Positions 34,715 to 43,957 of a DNA stretch of 64,000 bases are shown here, piece after piece. The notes below the pieces were generated by a model. That model was not told the origin of the DNA and searched no databases. It saw only the letters and a list, made by a program, of their open reading frames with translations. The translations under genes were made by a program, and so were the position numbers. Source of the DNA: Rhizobium sp. 2MFCol3.1 (lineage in GTDB: Bacteria; Pseudomonadota; Alphaproteobacteria; Rhizobiales; Rhizobiaceae); contig NZ_KB898355.1 in NCBI RefSeq assembly GCF_000377565.1, positions 186,001-250,000 on the forward strand, written 5' to 3'. The stretch's first letter is position 1, and each line of letters opens with the position of its first letter.

Positions 34715-34851
34715 AGAAAATTTGGCTTGTCAAAGTTCTGTTGGCGCAGGCCTGATGATGCGAAGTGTCCGTGGAAATTGGCGGATTGCTCGCCTATGTT
34801 GATGCTCGGCTCGACGGATGACGCCGCCGGAATCGGAACTGGAGATTGATT

Positions 34852-35544
34852 TTGATTAAAGCGGACACGTCGAGCGGCAAGCGTGGAAAGTCGCTGACGG
34901 AGACGGCCTATGCCATTCTTCGCGAGCGCATCATCACCGGCGACCTGGCGCCCGGCGTGGAGGTTTCGGAACCGGAACTGGCCGAGCAGCTGTCGGTCAG
35001 CAAGACTCCGGTGCGCGAAGCCTTGGCGCGGCTTTGTGTCGAAGGCTTCATGGAGGCTTATCCCCGGCGCGGCTATCGCGTGACGCCGGTGACGGTGAAG
35101 GACATGAACGACCTCTTCGCCATTCGCGGGATGCTGGAAGGGACTGCGGCAGCACTTGCCGCCAAAAACCTTAGTGATGCCGATCTCGATCTTCTCGATC
35201 AGCTCGCCGATGTCAGCTATGTGATCGGCGAGGAAGTCAGCACCAAGACCTTCGTCGATTCCAATCAGGAATTCCACTCCGCGATCGCGCGCGGCTCGCG
35301 CAATCCGCGCCTCTATGCGCTGGTCATGAGCCATCTCGAGGAATGCGCCCGGCTGTTCTACATGGGCGCCCGGGTTCGCGACATCAATCCGGAGACGAAT
35401 GACGACCATCACCGCATCGTGGCAGCGCTGCGCAAGCGCGATGCCGACAAGGCGCGCGACGCCGTGGTCGAGCACAACGAGAATACGCGCCAGGGAATAC
35501 TCGGCGCGCTCGTCGCGACCGGGCAGGTGGGGTTGACGCTTTAA
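34852..35544 (+). CDS. GntR-family regulator, FCD subfamily
   Basis: 230 aa from TTG at 34852, chosen since GGAG is spaced 7 nt before it. The winged HTH covers residues about 12-75 (YAILRERIITGDLAPGVEVSEPELAEQLSVSKTPVREALARL). The C-terminal helical FCD ligand domain has the metal-type residues Asp/His in DSNQEFHSAI, HLEEC and DDHHRIVAAL. It sits divergent from the racemase operon and is the likely regulator of the whole 29.8-46 kb locus. Its ligand is probably the imported substrate or an intermediate. Confidence 0.88.
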   Translation: MIKADTSSGKRGKSLTETAYAILRERIITGDLAPGVEVSEPELAEQLSVSKTPVREALARLCVEGFMEAYPRRGYRVTPVTVKDMNDLFAIRGMLEGTAAALAAKNLSDADLDLLDQLADVSYVIGEEVSTKTFVDSNQEFHSAIARGSRNPRLYALVMSHLEECARLFYMGARVRDINPETNDDHHRIVAALRKRDADKARDAVVEHNENTRQGILGALVATGQVGLTL

Positions 35545-35563
35545 GTTGGCGTCGGTCGTCGCG

Positions 35564-37366
35564 TCAGGCGACCTTGACGAGGTGTCCGGGCGCCGGTTCG
35601 TCGTAGCGGGCGACAGGCGGCTGGTAGTCGGCGGGCCTCACGGCGCTGCCGATCTCGCCGCCGGGTGTCGCGCGGCGGATGTGACGGCGGGCAGGATCGG
35701 CGATCGGAACTGCGCTCAAGAGCTTGCGCGTATAGGCATGTTGCGGATTGCTGAAGATCTGCTCGCGTGTGCCGATCTCGACGATCTCGCCGAGATACAT
35801 GACCGCGACGCGATGGCTGACGCGCTCGACGACGGCCATGTCGTGGCTGATGAAGAGATAGGCGATCTTCAGCTGCTCCTGCAGTTCCATCATCAGGTTC
35901 ACGACCTGCGCCTTGATCGATACGTCGAGAGCTGAGACCGCCTCGTCGGCGACGATCAGGCCGGGATTGAGGGTGAGCGCGCGGGCGATGCTGATACGCT
36001 GCCGCTGACCACCGGAGAATTCATGCGGGAAGCGCCGCGCCATGTCGGCCTGGAGGCCGACGCGCACCATCAGGTCCGCCACTTTCTCGCGCGCCTCTTT
36101 CGCCGTCGCCAAGCCGTGCGTAATCATCGGTTCCATGATGGCATCGCCGACGCGCATGCGGGGATTGAGGCTGGAGAACGGGTCCTGGAAGATCATCTGC
36201 ATGTGCTGGCGCTGCTTCGTAAGCTTCGCGTGGTCGAGCGCTCTGATATCCTGGCCGTCTATATGAATGGAACCGCTGACCGGCTCGACGAGGCGCAGGA
36301 CGGAGCGGCCGGTGGTCGACTTTCCGCAGCCGGATTCGCCGACCAGCGAGAGCGTTTCTCCCTCGTGAAGATCGAAGGAGACGTTTTCGACCGCGTGCAC
36401 GCGGCCGCTGACGCGCCCGAAGAGGCCCGACTTGATGTCGAAGCGGGTAACGAGATTGCGAACCTCCAGGATGGGGCGCTTGCCGATCTCGACGGTGCCG
36501 GCGATCTCGCGCTCCGGCGAGGCAACGCCGGTGTCCGTATCCGTCAGCGGCAGCGTGGCCGGGAAGGCGCGGCCTTCCATCGAGCCCAGCCTCGGGACGG
36601 CTGAGAGCAGCGCCTTCGTGTAGACGTTGGCGGGCTGTTCGAAAATCTGTTCGGTCTTGCCGATTTCGAGCGCGCGCGAACGGAACATCACCACCGTGCG
36701 GTCGGCGATTTCTGCGACGACGCCCATGTCGTGGGTGATGAAGAGAACGGCCATGTTCTCTTCGTCCTGCAGCGACTTGATCAGCTGCAGGATTTCCGCC
36801 TGGACGGTGACGTCGAGCGCGGTGGTCGGCTCGTCGGCGATGAGGAGTTTCGGACGGCAGGCGAGCGCCATCGCGATCATCACGCGCTGGAGCATGCCGC
36901 CGGAGAGCTGGTGCGGATATTCGTCGTATCGGCTGGCGGCGGCCGGAATTCTCACGCGTTCGAGCAGGCGCACGGCCTCGGCGCGCGCCTCTTTCTTCGA
37001 GCAGCCGCGATGGCGGATAATGGCTTCGGCGATCTGGCGCCCGACCGTCAGGACCGGGTTGAGCGAGGTCATCGGCTCCTGGAAGATCATGGCGATGTCG
37101 TTGCCGCGCACGTCCTGCATCTGCCGCTCCGGCAGCGACAGGATATCGGTTCCGCCGAGCGTGATCTTGCCTGATACGCGCGAGGTGCGCTCCGGCAGCA
37201 GACGCATGATCGACATGGCGGTGACGCTTTTTCCCGAGCCGGATTCGCCGACGATCGCGACCGTCTCGCCTGCCGCGGCGCTGAAGCTCACGTCGTTGAC
37301 GACAGGCGTCCACGCGCCATTTCTGCGGAAGGACGTGGTGAGATTTTCGACCGAAAGGACTGTCAA
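35564..37366 (-). CDS. Two-domain ABC ATPase of a peptide-type importer (DppD-DppF fusion)
   Basis: 600 aa with two complete ATPase modules. Module 1 has Walker A GESGSGKS (40-47), LSGGMLQR and [12 protein letters not shown]. Module 2 has Walker [10 protein letters not shown] (about 345), FSGGQRQR and [12 protein letters not shown]. The same arrangement is known from GsiA. It would energise both permeases encoded at 40307-42162 on the other strand. The gene converges with gntR and its promoter faces the sulfurtransferase gene, with box 2 between them. Confidence 0.92.
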   Translation of the reverse strand: MTVLSVENLTTSFRRNGAWTPVVNDVSFSAAAGETVAIVGESGSGKSVTAMSIMRLLPERTSRVSGKITLGGTDILSLPERQMQDVRGNDIAMIFQEPMTSLNPVLTVGRQIAEAIIRHRGCSKKEARAEAVRLLERVRIPAAASRYDEYPHQLSGGMLQRVMIAMALACRPKLLIADEPTTALDVTVQAEILQLIKSLQDEENMAVLFITHDMGVVAEIADRTVVMFRSRALEIGKTEQIFEQPANVYTKALLSAVPRLGSMEGRAFPATLPLTDTDTGVASPEREIAGTVEIGKRPILEVRNLVTRFDIKSGLFGRVSGRVHAVENVSFDLHEGETLSLVGESGCGKSTTGRSVLRLVEPVSGSIHIDGQDIRALDHAKLTKQRQHMQMIFQDPFSSLNPRMRVGDAIMEPMITHGLATAKEAREKVADLMVRVGLQADMARRFPHEFSGGQRQRISIARALTLNPGLIVADEAVSALDVSIKAQVVNLMMELQEQLKIAYLFISHDMAVVERVSHRVAVMYLGEIVEIGTREQIFSNPQHAYTRKLLSAVPIADPARRHIRRATPGGEIGSAVRPADYQPPVARYDEPAPGHLVKVA

Positions 37367-37452
37367 GCGCGGATACTCCGGATCGCGGCAAAGCTGGCAG
37401 GTCGATATTGCAACGCGTCAATGAACAAATGTCAATGAAAATACCTGGTGGA

Positions 37453-37469
37453 ATATCACGTAAGATATT
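37453..37469. promoter_or_regulatory. 17-bp box 2
   Basis: ATATCACGTAAGATATT, with arms ATATC and GATAT. It lies between the divergent ABC ATPase (start 37366) and sulfurtransferase (start 37557), matching the boxes at 34698 and 38552. Confidence 0.55.
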
Positions 37470-37556
37470 TTAAGCTTGCGATCGCATAACCGATCGACGA
37501 ATCTGCGCCTGAGGTAGATGGAGACAGGATCCTAACAGGATCGATTGGAGACCGAC

Positions 37557-38414
37557 ATGGCAGACGCGCAGCGCGAGACCGTTTTGCTCACCCCCACTCA
37601 GCTGCAGGCGATGCGCGCATCCGGCGCGGATGTCACCGTCATCGCCGTGCACTCGATCAATCCCTATACGGGTCAGGCCTCGTTCAAGGGGCAGCGCATC
37701 GAAGGGGCGATCGATACGCAGGCCTATGAGGATTTCCAATCGCCGGCGACGGTCGAGGGCGGGCAGCGGCCTTTGCCCGATATCGCGGTGCTGCAGGCCA
37801 AGGCGCGCGCCTGGGGTCTGCGCCGCGAGAGCACGATCGTCATCTACGACGCCGATCGCAGCATGACGGCGGCGCGGGCCTGGTGGGTGCTGCGTTGGGC
37901 CGGTCTGCCTGACGTCAGGGTGCTTGACGGCGGCTTTCCAGCCTGGTTGACCGCCGGCCTTCCTGTTACAGAAGCGGTTTCTCATCCAACGCCTAGCGAT
38001 ATCACGCTGACTTCAGGTCACATGGCCGAAATCGGGCCGGATGAGGCGCTCCGTCTTGCCGTCGATGGCGTGCTCCTGGATGCCCGCATTCGCCCGAACT
38101 ATATCGGCGGCGCGTCGCTTCCCGGCCAGCCGCCGCGCGGGCACATCCCGTATGCGCTGAGCGCGCCGGCGCCCGACAATGTCACCGATTACGGCAACTT
38201 CACCGATGGGGCGACGCTGAAGGAGATGTACCGCGCGCTCGGCGCCCATGGGAAGAAACCGGTGGGCGTCTATTGCGGCGCCGGCATGTCCGCCGCGCAC
38301 ACGGTGCTGGCTTTGGCGTCGATCGGTATCGATGCGGCGATGTATCCGGGGTCGTGGTCGGCCTGGGTGAGCGATCCGTCGCGGCCGGTCGTCTCAGGCG
38401 CCGACCCGGCATAA
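37557..38414 (+). CDS. Sulfurtransferase, tandem rhodanese domains (SseA-like)
   Basis: 285 aa, two rhodanese modules. The catalytic loop of the second reads VYCGAGMSAAHT, with the active-site Cys near residue 240. 3-mercaptopyruvate sulfurtransferases normally have CGSGVTA and thiosulfate sulfurtransferases CRxGxT, so the donor cannot be fixed. ATG at 37557 has TTGGAG before it. Its presence next to a PatB-like C-S lyase locus hints at sulfur handling. Confidence 0.85.
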   Translation: MADAQRETVLLTPTQLQAMRASGADVTVIAVHSINPYTGQASFKGQRIEGAIDTQAYEDFQSPATVEGGQRPLPDIAVLQAKARAWGLRRESTIVIYDADRSMTAARAWWVLRWAGLPDVRVLDGGFPAWLTAGLPVTEAVSHPTPSDITLTSGHMAEIGPDEALRLAVDGVLLDARIRPNYIGGASLPGQPPRGHIPYALSAPAPDNVTDYGNFTDGATLKEMYRALGAHGKKPVGVYCGAGMSAAHTVLALASIGIDAAMYPGSWSAWVSDPSRPVVSGADPA

Positions 38415-38551
38415 GCCGTCGATAGCCCTAATTTTTCGCAGGAATGCTGCTGTGCGGAATAATCTTTTCGCAAATGCACAATAATTAGGCCATATTGGCT
38501 ACTTGTTCAAAACGCTGGCAGGCAAGCCTTTACAGCCGGAAAAGCGATGAT

Positions 38552-38568
38552 ATATTTCGTGGAATATC
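38552..38568. promoter_or_regulatory. 17-bp box 3
   Basis: ATATTTCGTGGAATATC, matching the boxes at 34698 and 37453 at 11 or more of 17 positions including both ATAT arms and the central CGT. It lies about 90 bp upstream of the binding-protein operon. Confidence 0.5.
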
Positions 38569-38654
38569 AGAAGGGGAAAGCCTTGTTAGGCTGACAATGA
38601 GAGGCTCGGGCAATGTTGATCGCGTCCTGGCCAGACCATGAAAGGGTCGTGCGA

Positions 38655-40220
38655 ATGAAACTGCTTAAAGGACTTGCCGCCGCGGCCTTGGTCGCCTTGC
38701 CGATCTTTTCCGGATCGGCGCATGCCCAGAGCGACGAGCAATTGAAGACGTTGGTCGTTGCCGTTCCTTCCGACCCCGTCAGCCTCGAGCCCGGCACCAA
38801 CAAGGCCGAGCCGATCGGCAGTGAGATCATTCTCAACGTCTTCGACACGCTGGTCGCCTGGACCGCGCCTGACTTCAAGCAGCTCGAAGGCCGTCTCGCC
38901 AACAGCTGGACCGTTTCGACCAACGGCAAGGAGTTCGATTTCAAGCTGCGCGATGGCGTGAAGTTCCAGGATGGCACTCCATTCGATGCGGCCGCCGTCA
39001 AGTTCTCGCTGGAGCGCACCAAGGCCACCAACTCCTACGTCAAGGCGACCTTCGACCTGATCAAGGACATCGCCGTCGTCTCGCCGGCCGAGGTGAAGAT
39101 CACGCTTTCCGAGCCCTATCCGGCGTTCCTGTCGATCCTGGCACAGCCGCAGTCGGCGATCGTCAGCCCGGCTGCCGTTGCGAAGTACGGCGACAAGTTC
39201 GCGGCCAATCCTGTCGGCACCGGACCGTTCTCGTTCAAGAGTGCGCAGGCCGACACCAATGTCGTGCTTGAAGCCAATCCCGATTACTTCCGTGGCGCGC
39301 CGAAGCTGTCGCGCATCATCTACCGCGTCATTCCCGATGCCTCGACGCGGCGCCTGGAGCTCGAGAGCGGCGGTGTTGACGTCGTGCAGCAGCAGGGCCA
39401 GTTGTCGGCCATCGCGGCTGAGGACATCGAAGCGCTGAAGTCCAACAAGGACGTCAAGATCATCGAGGCGTCGAGCCAGATCATTCGCCAGCTGGAATTC
39501 AACAACAGCAAGAAGGATGGCCCCTTCGCCAATATCAAGGTCCGCGAGGCGGTTGCGCATGCGATCGACTATGACGGTCTTCTGACCGGCGTATTCGGCG
39601 GCACGGCCGAGCGCGTCTACGGTCCGCTGACCTCGAACAGCTGGGCGTTCGACCCGAAGATCAAGGACATGGCGCCGGCCTACGATCCGGAGCTTGCGAA
39701 GAAGCTTCTCTCCGAAGCCGGCGTCGATCCCTCCACCATCAACCTGAAGCTCTACAGCTTCCAGGGACCGCTATGGGGCGCCGTCGCTACCTTCGTTCAG
39801 GCCAATCTTGCCGATATCGGCATCACGGCGACGATCGAGCAGACCGAATTCCCGGCCTACCGCGCACTGCAGACCGCCGGCCAGTTCGACGCCGCACTGG
39901 ATGGCCGCCAGCCCTGGTACAACGATCCCGATGCGCACATCACCATCGGCTATCTCTCGTCGCTCGCCGACACCGCGATGACCTTCCGCATGCCTGAGGA
40001 CAAGGCGCTTGACGACCTTATTCTGAAGGCGCAGCAGACGGTCGACATGGATGCCCGCAAGGCTCTCTATCAGCAGGTGCAGGAAGAGATCGTCAAGCGC
40101 GTGCCGGGCGCCTATCTGTTCAGCCCGAAGCTCATCGTCTTCACCCGCGCCAATGTCGAGGGTCTGGTGGTCAACAGCGCGCCTCCGCTCAACGAGTATT
40201 GGGGCGTGTCCAAGAAGTGA
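38655..40220 (+). CDS. ABC transporter solute-binding protein, family 5
   Basis: 521 aa periplasmic. The start MKLLKG at 38655 gives a clean signal peptide (AAAALVALPIFSGSAHAQ, cleavage after about 23). Mature landmarks are LVVAVPSDPVSLEPG, RDGVKFQDGTPFDAAAVKFSLERT, VGTGPFSFKS and NEYWGVSKK at the end. It feeds the permeases directly downstream. Box 3 lies in its promoter and a hairpin follows its stop. Confidence 0.93.
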   Translation: MKLLKGLAAAALVALPIFSGSAHAQSDEQLKTLVVAVPSDPVSLEPGTNKAEPIGSEIILNVFDTLVAWTAPDFKQLEGRLANSWTVSTNGKEFDFKLRDGVKFQDGTPFDAAAVKFSLERTKATNSYVKATFDLIKDIAVVSPAEVKITLSEPYPAFLSILAQPQSAIVSPAAVAKYGDKFAANPVGTGPFSFKSAQADTNVVLEANPDYFRGAPKLSRIIYRVIPDASTRRLELESGGVDVVQQQGQLSAIAAEDIEALKSNKDVKIIEASSQIIRQLEFNNSKKDGPFANIKVREAVAHAIDYDGLLTGVFGGTAERVYGPLTSNSWAFDPKIKDMAPAYDPELAKKLLSEAGVDPSTINLKLYSFQGPLWGAVATFVQANLADIGITATIEQTEFPAYRALQTAGQFDAALDGRQPWYNDPDAHITIGYLSSLADTAMTFRMPEDKALDDLILKAQQTVDMDARKALYQQVQEEIVKRVPGAYLFSPKLIVFTRANVEGLVVNSAPPLNEYWGVSKK

Positions 40221-40252
40221 GGCGCATCGCGTCTCTCTGACGAAAAATCGAT

Positions 40253-40274
40253 CCGCAGTGGTTTTCCGCTGCGG
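40253..40274 (+). terminator. Stem-loop between binding-protein and permease genes
   Basis: CCGCAGTGG pairs with CCGCTGCGG around TTTT: a 9-pair stem with one T-G pair. It begins 33 bp after the binding-protein stop. A GTTCTTT tract follows, so it may attenuate or stabilise transcripts. Confidence 0.6.
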
Positions 40275-40306
40275 GTTCTTTCCCTAGGATGTGAGTAGAA
40301 CTGGGC

Positions 40307-41317
40307 ATGGCGACCTTCATCTTGCGCCGATTGATCGCGTTGATACCCGTCATGTGTATCGTGCTGGTCATCGTCTTTTCGCTGGTGCGCTTCATTCCCG
40401 GCGATCCGGCCGTGACGCTGCTCGGGCCCGGAGCGACGCAGGCGCAGATCGATGCGCTGCGGGCGCAGCTCGATCTCGACCAGCCGTTTCCGATCCAGTT
40501 CCTGAATTATGTCGGCGGCCTGCTGCAGGGCGATTTCGGCATCTCGCTGAAGACTGGCCAGCCGGTGGCGCATGAAATCCTGCTGCGGCTGCCGGCTACC
40601 ATCGAGCTCTCGGTGCTCGCGGTGATCGTCGCCGTCATCATCGGCATCCCGATCGGCATCCTCTCTGCTACCCGCCCCAATTCCATCTTCGACCATGTGA
40701 CCCGCGTCGTCTCGTTGGTCGGTGTGTCCATGCCCGCCTTCCTGCTGGCGCTGATCCTGCAGCTGGTCTTCGGCACCTATCTCGGCTGGCTGCCGGTCTC
40801 CGGTCGCATGAGCTCCTTTATCGTCGCCGAACCGGTCACCGGCTTCGCGATCCTTGACGGCGTGATCACCGGCAATTGGGCGGCCGCGCTCAGCGCGCTG
40901 CAGCACCTGATCCTGCCCACCGCCGTTCTCGCCGCTTTCCTTGCCGCCACGCTCGGCCGCTTCGTGCGCAACACCATGCTCGAGGTCATGGGTGAGGATT
41001 TCATTCGCACCGCCAAGGCCAAGGGGCTGAGGCGCGGCGACGTGATCATTCATCACGGGCTGCGCAACTCGCTTTTGCCGGCGATCACCGTTATCGGCCT
41101 GAAATTCGCCGAGATGCTCGGCGGCGCCATTCTGACGGAAACCATCTTCGCCTGGCCTGGCATCGGACGCTACATGTTCGAGGCGATCAAGAACCGCGAC
41201 TATCCCGTCATTCAGGGCACGACGCTGGTGTTCGCGCTGCTCTTCGTTTTCACCTCGATCGTGGTGGACGTCCTCTACGGCGTTCTTGATCCGCGCGTCC
41301 GCAAGAAGATGAAGTGA
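40307..41317 (+). CDS. ABC transporter permease, DppB type
   Basis: 336 aa. LIPVMCIVLVIVFSLVRFIPGDPAVTLLGPGAT is the usual N-terminal segment and periplasmic part. The EAA loop reads TAKAKGLRRGDVIIHHGLRNSLLPAITVIG. The FAWPGIGRYMFEAIKNRDYPVIQG motif near the C-terminus is standard for DppB. Confidence 0.94.
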   Translation: MATFILRRLIALIPVMCIVLVIVFSLVRFIPGDPAVTLLGPGATQAQIDALRAQLDLDQPFPIQFLNYVGGLLQGDFGISLKTGQPVAHEILLRLPATIELSVLAVIVAVIIGIPIGILSATRPNSIFDHVTRVVSLVGVSMPAFLLALILQLVFGTYLGWLPVSGRMSSFIVAEPVTGFAILDGVITGNWAAALSALQHLILPTAVLAAFLAATLGRFVRNTMLEVMGEDFIRTAKAKGLRRGDVIIHHGLRNSLLPAITVIGLKFAEMLGGAILTETIFAWPGIGRYMFEAIKNRDYPVIQGTTLVFALLFVFTSIVVDVLYGVLDPRVRKKMK

Positions 41318-41322
41318 GTGCG

Positions 41323-42162
41323 ATGTCAGAGTTTTTCAGCTTCCTGCGCAAGAACACGCTGGCCATGGCCGGCAGCCTCATCCTGCTCGCCCTCGTGTTG
41401 GTGATCGTCTTCGGGCCAATGATCACGCCCTATTCGCCGACCAAGCTCGACGTGCTGCACAAGCTTGCCGCGCCGAGCTTCAGCCATTGGCTCGGCACCG
41501 ATGCCTTCGGCCGCGACGTCTTCACCCGCATCATGCATGGTGGCCGGGCGACGCTTGCGATCGGGGTCGGCGTCGTGGCGATCGCGTTTGTCGTCGGCGT
41601 CTCGTTCGGCATGCTCTCTGGCTTTGCCGGTGGGTGGACGGACAGCGTGATCATGCGCATCGTCGATGCGATCCTGGCCTTTCCGGCGCTGGTGCTGGCG
41701 ATTGCGCTCGCTGCCGCCTTCGGCCCAAGCCTTGAAAACGCGATGCTCGCCGTGGCGATCACCCTGGCGCCGCAGTTTGCCCGTGTGGCCCGCAGTCAGG
41801 CGCTCAGCATCTCGGTGAAGCCCTATGTGGAGGCCGCGATCTCGCTCGGCCTGCCGACGCCGCGCGTGCTCTTCCGCTATGTGTTTCTGAACGGCCTGGG
41901 GCCGCTTCTGGTGCAATCGACGCTGGCGCTCGGCAGCGCCATCCTGCAGACGGCCAGCCTCGGCTTCCTCGGCCTCGGCGCCCAGCCGCCGATGGCGGAG
42001 TGGGGCGCGGATGTCTCGGCCAACCTGCAGTTCGTGCGTGGTGCCGCCTGGGTGGCGCTGGCGCCCGGCATGGCGATCCTGCTTGCCGTTCTGTCCTTCA
42101 ATCTGATCGGCGATTCCCTTGCGGACTGGTTCAATCCGCGCCGACGCAGCGAACTCGACTGA
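41323..42162 (+). CDS. ABC transporter permease, DppC type
   Basis: 279 aa from ATG 41323. A GTG at 41314 overlapping the previous stop (GTGA) is an equally coupled alternative that adds three residues. LGTDAFGRDVFTRIMHGGRATLAIG and the loop LGLPTPRVLFRYVFLNGLGPLLVQ are diagnostic, as is LGFLGLGAQPPMAEWGADV. Confidence 0.93.
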   Translation: MSEFFSFLRKNTLAMAGSLILLALVLVIVFGPMITPYSPTKLDVLHKLAAPSFSHWLGTDAFGRDVFTRIMHGGRATLAIGVGVVAIAFVVGVSFGMLSGFAGGWTDSVIMRIVDAILAFPALVLAIALAAAFGPSLENAMLAVAITLAPQFARVARSQALSISVKPYVEAAISLGLPTPRVLFRYVFLNGLGPLLVQSTLALGSAILQTASLGFLGLGAQPPMAEWGADVSANLQFVRGAAWVALAPGMAILLAVLSFNLIGDSLADWFNPRRRSELD

Positions 42163-42170
42163 GGCCTATC

Positions 42171-43556
42171 ATGTCCACACTGACGATCAGCCTTGAGAAG
42201 GTCGATTTCCTGCCGCCGACGCGGGTGACAGACGATACCAGCGTGTTGACGCTGAAGAACCTGGTGTTCGAGCCGCTGTTGAAATGGCAGGACGGACAGG
42301 TGTTGCCGGCGCTGTTTTCCGATTGGACGCATGGTGACGGCGGCAGCGAGTGGCGGTTTACGATCCGCGAAGGCGCGACCTTTCATGACGGAAAGCCCTG
42401 CGTCGCAGGCGATGTCATCGCGTTCATCGACGGTATTCTCGAAGCCGTCGACACGTTCGGGATGAAGTGGTCCTACGCGCGCTACTTGGCCGATGCCGTC
42501 ATCACCGCCGAGAGCGACACCACCGTCGTCGTCCGCAACCCCCATGCCTTCGCCGATATTCTCGACATTTTCTCCGAATTTTACATCTGCCGCTTAACGC
42601 CCGATGGGCAGCCGATCCTGGGGACCGGACCATTTCGCGTTCGCTCGTTCGAGCCCAAGGCGAAAGCCGTGCTTGAGCGTGTCGCCGGACATGCCGAGCC
42701 GCGCGAGATCGTCGCCATCGCCGAACCCTCCGCCGACAAGCGCCTTGAGATGCTGACGTCAGGCGCGGTGGACGCCGCACTCAATCTTGAGCGCGTCGAA
42801 GAACGTCTCGAGATGGACGATCGCTTCCAGTGGGGGAAGGCGGTCAATACGCTATCGGTGATGTTCTATCTCAATTGCCAGGAGGGTGTCTTCCGCTCGC
42901 CCGAAGCGCGGCTGGCTGCCAATCTCGCCGTCGATACCGCCCGCATCGCAGACGAGATTTTCCACGGTCTCGCCGTGCCGTCATCGAGCATCGTCAGCCC
43001 CTATCATCTCGGCATGGCGAGCGCCGGCCTGTCGCCGATCCCTTACGATCCCGAGCGCGCGCGAACGCTGCTCGATAAGGTGGAAGGCAGCAAGCGCGTC
43101 AAGCTGCGCACGCCGACCTTCATGCCGGAGCGCGCGCCCGAGGTCAGCCGGCTGGTGGCGGCGTCGCTGGAGGCTATCGGCTTCGAGGTGGAAATCGAGA
43201 TCGAGACCGACCGGCCGGAATATGCGCGCCAGATCGGCCGCAAGGAGATGGGAGATTTGGCGATCTTCGATTCCTCGCCGCACAGCACCTACCGCATCCT
43301 CAACGACAAGATTTCCAGCGTCACCAAGGCCGTGTGGTGGCAAGGCTATGACGACGCCGAGGCCGAGCGCCTGATCGCGGCTGCCAATGCCGCCGTCGAG
43401 CCTGCGGCGCGCGAGGCTGCCTATGCCGCGTGCCTGACCTATCTCAACGCCAATCCGCCCTGGCTCTACCTCGTGCATCCGGTCGACGTCTTCGCCGCGC
43501 GCAAGGAGATTGCCGGCCTATCCATCGATCACAAGGGCACCTTGAGCATCGCCTGA
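42171..43556 (+). CDS. Solute-binding-protein-like protein without signal peptide
   Basis: 461 aa. It has the SBP_bac_5 layout: TLKNLVFEPLLKWQDGQVLPALFSDW, WRFTIREGATFHDGKPCVAGDVIAFIDGI, LGTGPFRVRSF and the C-terminal lobe with LLDKVEGSKRVKLRTP. It begins directly at the position of a mature binding protein and has no signal sequence, so it should stay in the cytoplasm. It is 8 bp behind the permease gene and in the same operon, next to a complete secreted binding protein. A cytosolic ligand sensor or chaperone role is conceivable. A missing upstream start is unlikely since the upstream frame runs inside the permease gene. Confidence 0.85.
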   Translation: MSTLTISLEKVDFLPPTRVTDDTSVLTLKNLVFEPLLKWQDGQVLPALFSDWTHGDGGSEWRFTIREGATFHDGKPCVAGDVIAFIDGILEAVDTFGMKWSYARYLADAVITAESDTTVVVRNPHAFADILDIFSEFYICRLTPDGQPILGTGPFRVRSFEPKAKAVLERVAGHAEPREIVAIAEPSADKRLEMLTSGAVDAALNLERVEERLEMDDRFQWGKAVNTLSVMFYLNCQEGVFRSPEARLAANLAVDTARIADEIFHGLAVPSSSIVSPYHLGMASAGLSPIPYDPERARTLLDKVEGSKRVKLRTPTFMPERAPEVSRLVAASLEAIGFEVEIEIETDRPEYARQIGRKEMGDLAIFDSSPHSTYRILNDKISSVTKAVWWQGYDDAEAERLIAAANAAVEPAAREAAYAACLTYLNANPPWLYLVHPVDVFAARKEIAGLSIDHKGTLSIA

Positions 43557-43573
43557 GCCTGTGAGGACAGACC

Positions 43574-43957
43574 ATGAAAAACGACTATTCGATCACCTTC
43601 TTCTACTATGACGACATCCATGCCGTGGTGCCGTTCTACGAACAGACGCTCGGCTTCGAGCTGGTCCTCGATCAGGGCTTGGCGCGTATCTACCGCATCG
43701 CCGAGAACTGCTATTTCGGCATCGTCGACGGCAATCGCGGCCACCTGAAGCATCAGGAGAAGAGCGCGGTGCTGCTGACGATCGTTTCGCAGGACGTCGA
43801 AGGCTGGCATGCGCGCCTCAAGGAAGCCGGTGTCGCCGGCCAGTCCGAGATGCTGCGCGGCCGGTTCTGCGAGCATTTCTTCTTCGAGGATCCCGCCGGC
43901 TACGCGATCGAAATCCAGCGTTTCCACAATCGCGACGTTGCGAAGCTGTTTCAATGA
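43574..43957 (+). CDS. VOC (glyoxalase/dioxygenase superfamily) protein
   Basis: 127 aa, one vicinal-oxygen-chelate module pair. ITFFYYDDIHAVVPFYEQTLGFELVLD and FFFEDPAGYAIEIQRF are the two paired motifs, the latter with the metal-type Glu. Candidate metal ligands also include His in CEHFFFE. The reaction is unknown. It is coupled to the next gene by an ATGA overlap. Confidence 0.85.
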   Translation: MKNDYSITFFYYDDIHAVVPFYEQTLGFELVLDQGLARIYRIAENCYFGIVDGNRGHLKHQEKSAVLLTIVSQDVEGWHARLKEAGVAGQSEMLRGRFCEHFFFEDPAGYAIEIQRFHNRDVAKLFQ

